A DNA stretch of 64,000 nucleotides from Rhodocyclaceae bacterium (lineage in GTDB: Bacteria > Pseudomonadota > Gammaproteobacteria > Burkholderiales > Rhodocyclaceae). How positions within the stretch are numbered: position 1 is the stretch's first letter; each line of letters begins with the position of its first letter. The notes under the pieces are model-generated. The model searched no databases. It was not told the origin of the DNA and was given only the letters and a program-made list of their open reading frames with translations. The position numbers were made by a program, and so were the translations under genes. Below, piece by piece: positions 8,714-16,167 of the stretch. The stretch is taken from assembly GCA_016704145.1 (NCBI GenBank), contig JADJAS010000007.1, forward strand, positions 1,426,001 to 1,490,000, written 5' to 3'.

Positions 8714-10105
8714 TCAGTAACGATAGTGCTCGGCCTTGTATGGGCCGTTGAGCGGTACGCCGATGTAGGCAGCCTGCTGGTCGGAAAGCACCGTCAGCTG
8801 CGCGTTGAGCTTCCTGAGCTGCAGGCGCGCCACTTTCTCGTCGAGGTGCTTGGGCAGCGTGTAGACGCCCACCGGGTAGTCGGCGTTGCGCGTAAAGAGC
8901 TCGATCTGGGCGATGGTCTGGTTGGCGAACGAGGACGACATCACGTAGCTCGGATGGCCGGTGGCGCAGCCGAGGTTCACCAGGCGGCCCTTGGCCAGCA
9001 GGATGATGCGCTTGCTGTCCGGGAAGATGACGTGGTCGACCTGCGGCTTGATCTCTTCCCACTGGTATTTCTCGATCGAGGCGACATCGATCTCGTTGTC
9101 GAAATGGCCGATGTTGCAGACGATGGCCTGATCCTTCATCTTCGCCATGTGGTCGTGCGTGATGACGTGGTAGTTGCCGGTGGCGGTGACGAAGATGTCG
9201 GCCTTGTCGGCGGCGTATTCCATGGTCACGACGCGATAGCCTTCCATCGCCGCCTGCAGCGCGCAGATCGGGTCGATCTCGGTCACCCACACCTGCGCCG
9301 ACAGCGCGCGCAGCGCCTGCGCCGAACCCTTGCCGACGTCGCCGTAGCCGCAGACCAGCGCGATCTTGCCGGCGACCATCACATCGGTGGCGCGCTTGAT
9401 GCCGTCGACCAGCGATTCCCGGCAGCCGTAGAGGTTGTCGAACTTCGACTTGGTGACCGAGTCGTTGACGTTGATCGCCGGAATCTTCAGTTCGCCCTTC
9501 TCGTGCATCTGGTACAGGCGATGCACGCCCGTGGTGGTCTCCTCGGTGACGCCCTTGATCTGCGCCAGGCGCGTCGAGTACCAGGTCTTGTCGGTGGCCA
9601 GCTTGGCCTTGATGGCGGCGAAGAGAATGGTCTCTTCTTCCGAAGTCGGCTTGGCGATGACCGAGATGTCCTTCTCGGCGCGGCTGCCGAGGTGAAGAAG
9701 AAGGGTCGCGTCGCCGCCGTCGTCGAGAATCATGTTCGAGTAGCCGCCATCCTGCCATTCGAAGATGTGGTGGGTGTAGTCCCAGTAGTCGGTCAGCGAT
9801 TCGCCCTTGACGGCGAAGACCGGGATGCCGTCCCTGGCGATGGCGGCGGCGGCGTGGTCCTGCGTCGAGAAAATGTTGCACGAGGCCCAGCGCACCTGCG
9901 CGCCCAGGGCGGTCAGCGTCTCGATCAGCACGGCAGTCTGGATGGTCATGTGCAGCGAGCCGGTGATGCGCGCGCCCTTGAGCGGTTGCGATTTGGCGTA
10001 TTCCTCGCGGATCGCCATCAGGCCGGGCATTTCGGTTTCGGCGATGCGGATTTCCTTGCGGCCCCAATCGGCCAGGTTCATGTCGGCAATGACGTAGTCA
10101 GCCAT
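8714..10105 (-). CDS. ahcY: S-adenosylhomocysteine hydrolase
   Basis: A 463-residue NAD-dependent enzyme that splits S-adenosylhomocysteine into homocysteine and adenosine, removing the product inhibitor of methyltransferases. The start MADYVIADMNLADWGRKEI follows AGGAG by 7 nt. Signatures are SLHMTIQTAVLIETL, the NAD-binding GKIALVCGYGDVGKGSAQALR, and the C-terminal KAEHYRY. The length matches bacterial enzymes with the extra insert. It is the first gene after the SAH riboswitch and is followed by the small membrane protein, tlyA and metF. Confidence 0.97.
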   Translation of the reverse strand: MADYVIADMNLADWGRKEIRIAETEMPGLMAIREEYAKSQPLKGARITGSLHMTIQTAVLIETLTALGAQVRWASCNIFSTQDHAAAAIARDGIPVFAVKGESLTDYWDYTHHIFEWQDGGYSNMILDDGGDATLLLHLGSRAEKDISVIAKPTSEEETILFAAIKAKLATDKTWYSTRLAQIKGVTEETTTGVHRLYQMHEKGELKIPAINVNDSVTKSKFDNLYGCRESLVDGIKRATDVMVAGKIALVCGYGDVGKGSAQALRALSAQVWVTEIDPICALQAAMEGYRVVTMEYAADKADIFVTATGNYHVITHDHMAKMKDQAIVCNIGHFDNEIDVASIEKYQWEEIKPQVDHVIFPDSKRIILLAKGRLVNLGCATGHPSYVMSSSFANQTIAQIELFTRNADYPVGVYTLPKHLDEKVARLQLRKLNAQLTVLSDQQAAYIGVPLNGPYKAEHYRY

Positions 10106-10121
10106 GGTTTTCTCCTGTGAA

Positions 10122-10197
10122 GGGGAGCGCCGTTGCTACATGAACCTCCGCCCCGAGCCTGACAGTGTCGCCACTGCTGCAGCGCTCCTCGGGGCGG
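10122..10197 (-). promoter_or_regulatory. SAH riboswitch (aptamer) upstream of ahcY
   Basis: On the minus strand the metK-ahcY gap carries the conserved core of the SAH riboswitch. GCCCCGAG pairs with CTCGGGGC (P1). The invariant GAGGAGCGCTGC is followed by a GNRA-capped CAGTG/CACTG hairpin. AGGCTCGG closes P1, and a downstream AACGGCGCTC can pair with GAGCGC to form the pseudoknot. The aptamer ends about 17 nt before the ahcY start, next to the AGGAG ribosome-binding site. SAH riboswitches are established ON switches for ahcY operons; here it should raise ahcY through metF when SAH accumulates. Confidence 0.93.
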
Positions 10198-10215
10198 CGG
10201 GAAGAATTAAACAGT

Positions 10216-11415
10216 TTACAACCCGGCGGCGGCCCGCAGCGCTGCCGCCTTGTCGGTGTTCTCCCAGGTGAAATCCGGGTCGTCGCGGCCGAAGTGGCCG
10301 TAGGCCGCGGTCTTGCGGTAGATCGGCCGCAGCAGGTCGAGCATCTGCACGATGCCCTTGGGCCGCAGGTCGAAATGGCGCGGATCGGTGATGAGTTGCG
10401 TAAGCCGCTCGTTGCTGACCTTGCCCGTGCCGTAGGTCTCGACCATGATCGAGGTCGGCCGCGCCACGCCGATGGCGTAGGAGAGCTGGACGAGGCACTT
10501 GCTGGCCAGCCCGGCGGCGACAATGTTCTTGGCGACGTAGCGGGCGGCGTAGGCCGCCGAGCGGTCGACCTTGGACGGATCCTTGCCGGAGAAGGCGCCG
10601 CCGCCGTGGGGCGCCGCGCCGCCGTAGGTGTCGACGATGATCTTGCGCCCAGTCAGGCCGGCGTCGCCGTGCGGGCCGCCGATCTCGAACACACCGGTGG
10701 GATTGACCAGATACTTGATGTCGCCCTTGATCAGTTCCCTGGGCAGCACGGGTTTGACGATGTCCTCGATGATGGCCTCGATGGCGGCCTTCTTCATCTG
10801 CTTGCGGCCGTTGATGACCTCGGTCATCTCGGCCGAATGCTGGGTCGACAGAACGACGGTATCGATGGCCGCCGGCTTGCCGTCGACATATTTCAGCGTG
10901 ACCTGGCTCTTGGCGTCAGGGCGTAGCCAGGGCAGGCGGCCGTCCTTGCGCAGCATCGACTGGCGCTCGACCAGGCGATGCGCCAGGTAGATCGGCATGG
11001 GCATCAGCGACGGCGTTTCGTCGCAGGCGTAGCCGAACATCAGACCCTGGTCGCCGGCCCCCTGGTTGAGGTAGTCGTCGGAGGCGCGGTCCACGCCCTG
11101 GGCGATGTCGCTGCTCTGCTGGCCGTAGCAGACCTGCACCGAGCAGCCGTCGGCGTCGAAGCGCAGGGTGGGATCGTCGTAGCCGATCTGGCGGATGGCT
11201 TCGCGCACCACCTTGGCGAAATTGATTTTCGCGTCGGTCGTGATCTCGCCCGCCATCAGCACCAGTCCGGTGGTGACCAGCGTTTCGGCAGCGACGCGGG
11301 AAGCCGGGTCCTGCGCCAGGATGGCGTCGAGGACGGCGTCGGATATCTGGTCGGCGACCTTGTCGGGATGACCTTCGGAAACCGATTCCGAAGTGAAGAG
11401 ATACTCGTTCGTCAT
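10216..11415 (-). CDS. metK: S-adenosylmethionine synthetase
   Basis: A 399-residue methionine adenosyltransferase making SAM from methionine and ATP. The start MTNEYLFTSESVSEGHPDKVADQ is at 11415 behind CAGGAG; a longer in-frame start at 11445 would add ten residues and lies inside the leader terminator, so it is rejected. Signatures include GAGDQGLMFGYA, GGGAFSGKDPSKVDRS and the C-terminal HFGRDDPDFTWENTDK. It lies upstream of ahcY on the same strand. Its 160-nt leader is structured and ends in an intrinsic terminator. Confidence 0.97.
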   Translation of the reverse strand: MTNEYLFTSESVSEGHPDKVADQISDAVLDAILAQDPASRVAAETLVTTGLVLMAGEITTDAKINFAKVVREAIRQIGYDDPTLRFDADGCSVQVCYGQQSSDIAQGVDRASDDYLNQGAGDQGLMFGYACDETPSLMPMPIYLAHRLVERQSMLRKDGRLPWLRPDAKSQVTLKYVDGKPAAIDTVVLSTQHSAEMTEVINGRKQMKKAAIEAIIEDIVKPVLPRELIKGDIKYLVNPTGVFEIGGPHGDAGLTGRKIIVDTYGGAAPHGGGAFSGKDPSKVDRSAAYAARYVAKNIVAAGLASKCLVQLSYAIGVARPTSIMVETYGTGKVSNERLTQLITDPRHFDLRPKGIVQMLDLLRPIYRKTAAYGHFGRDDPDFTWENTDKAAALRAAAGL

Positions 11416-11428
11416 TTGTCTGCTCCTG

Positions 11429-11469
11429 AAAACGAAAAGCCCCACAACTCGGCGAAGCCAGCTGCGGGG
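11429..11469 (-). terminator. Intrinsic terminator inside the metK leader (attenuator candidate)
   Basis: On the minus strand CCCCGCAGCT (11469-11460) pairs with AGTTGTGGGG (11449-11440), with two G-U pairs and a small inner GGC/GCC helix. It is followed by CTTTTCGTTTTC. The element ends about 14 nt before the metK start codon, points toward metK, and has no gene upstream on that strand to terminate. It is therefore best read as the expression platform of a conditional leader. Confidence 0.7.
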
Positions 11470-11578
11470 CGAAGCAGGCGACGCTTTAGCGAAATTTATT
11501 TTCTGGCCGACGAGCGGGTCGAACTCCCTTTTCGGCCTTCTCCGCCTCGCAAGTTGTCTGGTTAACTCGGCGGATCAG
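11470..11578 (-). promoter_or_regulatory. Structured metK 5' leader of unrecognised class
   Basis: Between the predicted transcription start (about 11578) and the leader terminator there are three further inverted repeats. One is at 11542-11573 (CCGCC+GAGTT against AACTT+GGCGG, loop AACCAGAC, bulge GCGA). One is at 11505-11537 (GGCCGA/TCGGCC enclosing GGGAGTTCGACCC). The third is a short hairpin at 11482-11491 (CGCTAAAGCG). I found no ATG opening a Met-rich leader peptide. It does not match the SAM-I, SAM-II or SAH cores I know. Confidence 0.5.
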
Positions 11579-11584
11579 GCCATA

Positions 11585-11612
11585 ATTCTACTTTGTTCGG
11601 GAATTTGGTCAA
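11585..11612 (-). promoter_or_regulatory. Sigma70-type promoter for metK leader
   Basis: On the minus strand TTGACC (11612-11607) and TAGAAT (11590-11585) are separated by 16 nt, giving a start near 11578. The promoter overlaps the beginning of the divergent acyltransferase gene. Confidence 0.6.
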
Positions 11613-11625
11613 ACTTGGCGTCCTC

Positions 11626-12381
11626 ATGGCTTTTCTGTTCCGCCTGCTCTCGCGCTTGCCGCTGCCGCTGCTGCACAATCTGGGCGCGTTGTTCGGCTGG
11701 CTGCACTGGCTGGCATCGCCGGTTTACCGGCGCCACATGCGTGAAAACATGGCGCTGGCCGGCGTTGGCGATGCATGGTCGGGGGCGATCGCCGAAGCGG
11801 GCAAGACGATTTTCGAACTCCCCAAACTCTGGGCCCGGCCCCATGCCGAGGTGGTGGGGCGAGTGGCAAGGGTGACCGGTTGGGATCACGTCGAAGAGGC
11901 GGTCGCCAGAGGCAGGGGCATTGTCTTCCTGACGCCGCATCTGGGCTGCTTCGAAATCACGGCCCAGTACATCGCCACCGCCATGCCACTCACCGTGCTG
12001 TACCGCCGATCCAAGCACGCCTGGCTGGCGCCGATCATGGAGGCGGGGCGCGGCGCCAGCCTGAAACTGGCACCGGCCGATCTCTCCGGCGTCCGCCGGC
12101 TGATGAAGGCGCTCCGGCAGGGCGAGGCGGTGGGCATGCTGCCCGACCAGATTCCCCGCAATGGCGAGGGCGTCTGGGCGCCATTCTTCGGCCGACCGGC
12201 CTACACCATGACCCTGGCCGCGCGCCTGGCCGAAAACGCGACGCCCTTGAGCGGTGATCTCGCGGCGCGCGCGGCGCGGATCAACCATGAACTGGAGGCG
12301 CTGATCCGGCAATGGCCGGAGCAGTACCTGTGGGGCTACAACCGTTACAAGCGCCCGCGCGGCGTGCCGGCGCCGGCATGA
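11626..12381 (+). CDS. LpxL/HtrB-family lysophospholipid acyltransferase, internally shortened
   Basis: A 251-residue inner-membrane acyltransferase of the lipid A late-acyltransferase family. The N-terminal hydrophobic segment is MAFLFRLLSRLPLPLLHNLGALFGWL. The active-site HX4E appears in TPHLGCFEI, followed by VLYRRSKHAWLAPIMEAGRG, GEAVGMLPDQIP and the C-terminal QYLWGYNRYKRP. The family is normally about 290 residues. Here AARLAEN runs straight into ATPLSGDLAARAARINHELEALIR, so the beta-strand segment (usually TGA.LV.....R...G.GY.L....) is missing. ATG 11626 is chosen; an in-frame TTG at 11593 is possible. The gene overlaps the next acyltransferase by 4 nt. Confidence 0.8.
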   Translation: MAFLFRLLSRLPLPLLHNLGALFGWLHWLASPVYRRHMRENMALAGVGDAWSGAIAEAGKTIFELPKLWARPHAEVVGRVARVTGWDHVEEAVARGRGIVFLTPHLGCFEITAQYIATAMPLTVLYRRSKHAWLAPIMEAGRGASLKLAPADLSGVRRLMKALRQGEAVGMLPDQIPRNGEGVWAPFFGRPAYTMTLAARLAENATPLSGDLAARAARINHELEALIRQWPEQYLWGYNRYKRPRGVPAPA

Positions 12382-13271
12382 GCGGCATGCTGACGCGGTT
12401 GGGCCTGTGCGTCATGTGGCTGTTGCAGCGGCTGCCGTTTCCGGCGCTGGTAAGCGTCGGCCGGGGCCTGGGCCGCCTGCTTTACTGGTTCGGACGCGAG
12501 CGGCGACACGTGGCCTTGACCAATCTCCGGTTGTGTTTCCCCGACTTGCCGGAGGTAGAACGGGTTGGCATCGCGCGCCGGTTGTTCGGCTTCATCGCCC
12601 GCAGTTTTCTCGAGCGCGGCCTGCTTTGGTGGGCCCCGGAAGCGCGCCTGCGCCAACTGATCCGACTCGAGGGCAAGCAGCATCTCGACACCGCACGGGC
12701 CGAACGGCCCGTGCTGCTGTTGGTGCCGCATTTCGCCGGCCTCGACGCGGCCGTCACGCGCCTGAGCATGGATTACGACATGGCCGGCATCTATTCGCGC
12801 CAGAAGAACCCTGTGTTCGATGCCGCCCTCTACCGGGGCCGCAAGCGCTTTAGCCATCCGGTGATGCTCTCCCGCCAGGACAGCCTGCGCAAGGGCATCA
12901 AGGCCATCAAGGCCGGCATGCCGTTCTTCTACTTGCCGGACATGGATTACGGCAAGCGCGACACCATTTTCGTGCCCTTCTTCGGCGTGCCCGCCGCCAC
13001 CATTACCGGCTTGTCGCGGTTGGCAAGTATGACCGGCGCGGCGGTGCTGCCGGTGATCGCGCGCATGGACGACGATGGCTATCGCGTCGAGGTAGGCGCC
13101 CCCTGGACCAATTTTCCTTCGGGAGCGGGCGCCGAGGATGTGGCAAGCGATACCCGCAGGATGAATGCCTGGCTGGAATCGGAGATCGCGAAAATGCCGG
13201 ACCAGTACTACTGGGTGCACAAGCGTTTCAAGACGCGGCCACCGGGAGAAAAGCGCTTCTACGGGCGATAA
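12378..13271 (+). CDS. LpxL/LpxM-family lipid A acyltransferase
   Basis: A 297-residue lysophospholipid acyltransferase family protein acting at the inner membrane, most likely transferring a secondary acyl chain to lipid A. It has an N-terminal hydrophobic helix (GLCVMWLLQRLPFPALVSVGRGLGRLLYWFG), HX4D in VPHFAGLDAAV, SRQKNPVFDAALYRGRKRF, FFYLPDMDYG and IFVPFFGVPAATITGLSRLA. The domain is intact through MTGAAVLPVIARMDDDGYRVEV and ends QYYWVHKRFKTRPPGE. The ATGA overlap with the shortened paralogue upstream indicates co-translation. The exact acyl donor is not decidable. Confidence 0.88.
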   Translation: MSGMLTRLGLCVMWLLQRLPFPALVSVGRGLGRLLYWFGRERRHVALTNLRLCFPDLPEVERVGIARRLFGFIARSFLERGLLWWAPEARLRQLIRLEGKQHLDTARAERPVLLLVPHFAGLDAAVTRLSMDYDMAGIYSRQKNPVFDAALYRGRKRFSHPVMLSRQDSLRKGIKAIKAGMPFFYLPDMDYGKRDTIFVPFFGVPAATITGLSRLASMTGAAVLPVIARMDDDGYRVEVGAPWTNFPSGAGAEDVASDTRRMNAWLESEIAKMPDQYYWVHKRFKTRPPGEKRFYGR

Positions 13272-13311
13272 TGTCGGTTCCCGTCCATCCTCGATCGGAT
13301 AAGATCGTCCC

Positions 13312-13740
13312 ATGTTCGCCAATCCCTCCGCCGAAGAAATCCGTGCCCTGCTGGGCGAAATCAAGACCATCGCCGTGCTGGGTCTTTCCGACAATCCCGA
13401 GCGGCCGAGCTACCGGGTGGCCAAGGCCATGCAGGAGCTGGGCTATCGCATCATTCCGGTGCGGCCCGGCCAGCGCGAGGTGCTGGGCGAAACCGCTTAC
13501 GCCACGCTCGCCGAGGTTCCGGGTGTTCCCGATCTCGTCGATGTCTTTCGCGCGTTCGAGCACGTCCCGGGCATCGTCGACGAGTGCCTGGCCAAGGGCG
13601 TCAAGCGGCTCTGGCTGCAGGAAGGCGTGGTGAATGAACCGGCGGCGGAGAAGGCGCGCGCGGCCGGCGTCGCGGTGGTGATGGATCGCTGCATCTGGAA
13701 GGAATACCGGGCCCATCCACCTGGTGCGCGTTCGGCATGA
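13312..13740 (+). CDS. CoA-binding domain protein (YccU-like)
   Basis: A 142-residue cytoplasmic protein with a single Rossmann-type CoA-binding domain. Motifs are IKTIAVLGLSDNPERPSYRVAKAMQELGYRIIPVRP, then VDVFRAFEHVPGIVDECLAKGVKRLWLQEGVVNEPA and the C-terminal AGVAVVMDRCIWKEY. This is the E. coli YccU family, whose members bind CoA or nucleotides without a settled role. It overlaps dapF by 4 nt, so it is probably the first gene of the dapF-DUF484-xerC-rlmI run. Confidence 0.88.
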   Translation: MFANPSAEEIRALLGEIKTIAVLGLSDNPERPSYRVAKAMQELGYRIIPVRPGQREVLGETAYATLAEVPGVPDLVDVFRAFEHVPGIVDECLAKGVKRLWLQEGVVNEPAAEKARAAGVAVVMDRCIWKEYRAHPPGARSA

Positions 13741-14579
13741 AAGTCGGGTTCACCAAGATGCAGGGCCTGGGCAACGACTTCGTCGTTTTCGACGCCATTC
13801 GTCAGCGCTTCGTGCCGACGCCGACGCAGGCCCGCTTCATTGCCGATCGGCATTTCGGCGTCGGTTGCGACCAGGTGCTGGTGGTCGAGGCACCAACGCG
13901 GCCCGGCGTCGATTTTCGCTACCGCATCTTCAACGCCGATGGCGGCGAGGTCGAGCAGTGCGGCAATGGCGCGCGCTGTTTCGCCCGCTTCGTTCACGAC
14001 CGGCGTCTTACCGACAAGCGCGAGATCCACGTCGAAACCAGTGCCGGCATCATTGCGCCGAGACTGGAGGCCGATGGCCAGGTCACGGTCGACATGGGCG
14101 TGCCGCGCCTGATGCCCGACGAGATTCCCTTCGAGAGCGACAGCAGCGACGTCGTGCAGCCGCTGCGCGTGGCCGACAAGGTGTTCGACATCACCGCCGT
14201 GTCGATGGGCAATCCGCACGCGGTGCAGGTGGTGGTCGACGTCGACGACTTTCCCGTCGCGCGCTACGGCCCGCTGATCGAGGCGCATGAACGCTTTCCG
14301 CGCCGCGTCAACGCCGGCTTCATGGAGATCGTCGATCGCCACGCCATCCGCCTGCGCGTATACGAACGCGGCGCCGGCGAGACCCTGGCCTGCGGCACCG
14401 GCGCCTGCGCCGCGGTGGTGGCCGGCATCCTGCGCGGCGTGCTCGACTCGCCGGTGCGGGTGGCGACCCGCGGCGGCGCGCTATCGATCGCCTGGGCCGG
14501 TCACGGCAGCACCGTGCGCATGACCGGTCCCGCCGTTACCGTGTTCGAGGGCGAGATCATGTTGCCCGACAATCCCTGA
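13737..14579 (+). CDS. dapF: Diaminopimelate epimerase
   Basis: A 280-residue PLP-independent racemase converting LL- to meso-diaminopimelate for peptidoglycan and lysine. The start is MKVGFTKMQGLGNDFVVFDA. The two catalytic cysteines lie in NADGGEVEQCGNGARCFARF and LACGTGACAAVV, and the substrate motif MGNPHAVQVV is also present. The order dapF, DUF484, xerC is conserved across proteobacteria. lysA, the next enzyme of the lysine branch, lies elsewhere in this window (29.7-31.0 kb). Confidence 0.97.
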   Translation: MKVGFTKMQGLGNDFVVFDAIRQRFVPTPTQARFIADRHFGVGCDQVLVVEAPTRPGVDFRYRIFNADGGEVEQCGNGARCFARFVHDRRLTDKREIHVETSAGIIAPRLEADGQVTVDMGVPRLMPDEIPFESDSSDVVQPLRVADKVFDITAVSMGNPHAVQVVVDVDDFPVARYGPLIEAHERFPRRVNAGFMEIVDRHAIRLRVYERGAGETLACGTGACAAVVAGILRGVLDSPVRVATRGGALSIAWAGHGSTVRMTGPAVTVFEGEIMLPDNP

Positions 14580-14582
14580 TCG

Positions 14583-15263
14583 ATGGAGCCTGGTTTGCCC
14601 ATGGATGCCAATGACGTTGCCGACTACCTGAAGCGCCATCCGGAATTCTTCGCCCAGCACGCCGAGCTGCTGTATCAGATCGCTATTCCCAGCCCGCACG
14701 GCGACAAGGCGGTTTCCATCACCGAGCGGCAGATGGGGGTGCTGCGCGACAGGATTCGGCAGCTGGAGGCCAAGCTGGCCGAGTTGATCGCCTTCGGCGA
14801 GGAAAACGATGTCATATCGGCCAAGGTGCATCGCCTTGGCGTCGCGCTGTTGGGCGCCGGCGATCTGCCCGGCGTCATGCGCGCGCTTTACGCCCACCTC
14901 GGCGGCGACTTCGCCGTGCCGCATGTTGCCGTGCGGCTATGGGGAATTGGCGACGTTGGCGGCGGCGATGCCGTCGAACACGCGGCGGTCGACGACGCCA
15001 TCAAGGCCCTGGCCGGCGGTCTCAAGCATCCCTACTGCGGCAGCGCCGCCGGTCAGCAGGCTGTTGCCTGGCTGGGCGAGGCGGCGGGCCACGTGCGATC
15101 GGTGGTACAGATTCCGCTGCGCGAACGCAATGAAGGTGCCTGCTTCGGCCTGCTGCTGCTGGGTAGCGAGGAGCCGAGGCGCTTTTACCCCGAGATGGGG
15201 ACGCTCTATCTACAGCGCATTGGCGACATGGCGGCGGTGGCGCTGTTGCGCGTCGCTGGCTGA
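14583..15263 (+). CDS. DUF484 family (GAF-like) protein
   Basis: A 226-residue DUF484 protein with the family opening DVADYLKRHPEFFAQHAELL and then IPSPHGDKAVSITERQMGVLRDRIRQLEAKLAELI, a predicted coiled coil. A GAF-like domain follows (FAVPHVAVRLW to GACFGLLLLGSEEPRRFYPEMGTLYLQRIGDMAAVAL). MDANDV at 14601 is an alternative start close to a better family match. It lies 3 nt after dapF and 10 nt before xerC. Function unknown; the gene order is conserved. Confidence 0.88.
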   Translation: MEPGLPMDANDVADYLKRHPEFFAQHAELLYQIAIPSPHGDKAVSITERQMGVLRDRIRQLEAKLAELIAFGEENDVISAKVHRLGVALLGAGDLPGVMRALYAHLGGDFAVPHVAVRLWGIGDVGGGDAVEHAAVDDAIKALAGGLKHPYCGSAAGQQAVAWLGEAAGHVRSVVQIPLRERNEGACFGLLLLGSEEPRRFYPEMGTLYLQRIGDMAAVALLRVAG

Positions 15264-15273
15264 TCGCTTCGCC

Positions 15274-16167
15274 ATGGCCGGCACCTCGGTCGACAGTTTT
15301 CTCGACGAACTCGCGCATCAACGCCGCGCCAGCCCCCATACCCTCGCGGCCTACGGCCACGACCTCGCCCGTCTGACCGGGCTGGCCGGCGAATGCAGCC
15401 TGTCCGGTCTGGCGCCGCACCAGCTGCGCCGCTTTGTCATGCAACTGCACGGCCAGGGCCTCGCCGCCGGTTCGCTGGCCCGTACGCTGTCGGCCTGGCG
15501 GGCCTACTATCGCTGGCTGGTCAAGCGCGGCGCCGTGGCGCGCAATCCCTGCGACGGCCTGCGTGCGCCGAAGCGGGCAAAGGCGCTGCCCAAGGCGCTG
15601 TCGATCGACCAGACGCAGGCGCTGCTCGACGCGCCGGCTGAAGCGCTGCTGGAGGTGCGCGACAAGGCGATGTTCGAGTTGTTCTACTCCTCGGGCCTGC
15701 GCTTGGCGGAACTGGTCGGGCTCGACCTGGGCGGGAATCTCGACCTGGCTGAGGGCACGGTGACGGTCACCGGCAAGCGCGGCAAGACGCGCGTCGTGCC
15801 GCTCGGCGCCAAGGCGGCGGCAGCCATTCGCACCTGGCTGGAACGACGCTCGACGCTGGCGGCAGCGGACGAAGCGGCGCTGTTCGTCGGCCGGCGCGGC
15901 AACCGCCTCAATCCGCGCACCGTCGAACGGCGGCTCGATGCCTGGGCGAAGAAGGCCGGCGTCGGTCTGCATGTGCATCCGCACATGCTGCGCCACTCCT
16001 TCGCCTCGCACCTGCTGCAATCCTCGGGCGACCTGCGCGCCGTGCAGGAAATGCTCGGCCACGCCAACATCGGCACCACGCAGATCTACACGCACCTCGA
16101 CTTCCAGCATCTGACCAAGGTCTATGATGCCGCCCATCCGAGAGCAAAGATGAAGGCCGGCAAGTGA
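15274..16167 (+). CDS. xerC: Tyrosine recombinase XerC
   Basis: A 297-residue tyrosine recombinase that, with XerD, resolves chromosome dimers at dif. The N-terminal SAM-like core-binding domain (SFLDELAHQRRASPHTLAAYGHDL) is followed by the catalytic domain. Catalytic residues visible are Arg in YSSGLRLAEL, the box HPHMLRHSFASHLL, His in LGHANIGTTQIY and the nucleophile Tyr in THLDFQHLTKVYDAAHPRA or the preceding QIYTHLD. The dapF-DUF484 context supports XerC rather than XerD. ATG 15274 is chosen because upstream in-frame sequence lies inside DUF484. Confidence 0.93.
   Translation: MAGTSVDSFLDELAHQRRASPHTLAAYGHDLARLTGLAGECSLSGLAPHQLRRFVMQLHGQGLAAGSLARTLSAWRAYYRWLVKRGAVARNPCDGLRAPKRAKALPKALSIDQTQALLDAPAEALLEVRDKAMFELFYSSGLRLAELVGLDLGGNLDLAEGTVTVTGKRGKTRVVPLGAKAAAAIRTWLERRSTLAAADEAALFVGRRGNRLNPRTVERRLDAWAKKAGVGLHVHPHMLRHSFASHLLQSSGDLRAVQEMLGHANIGTTQIYTHLDFQHLTKVYDAAHPRAKMKAGK

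Noticed and set aside
11505..11537. GGGAGTTCGACCC in the metK leader looked like a tRNA T-arm.
   Set aside because: No acceptor, D or anticodon arms can be built around it, so it is treated as part of the leader structure.
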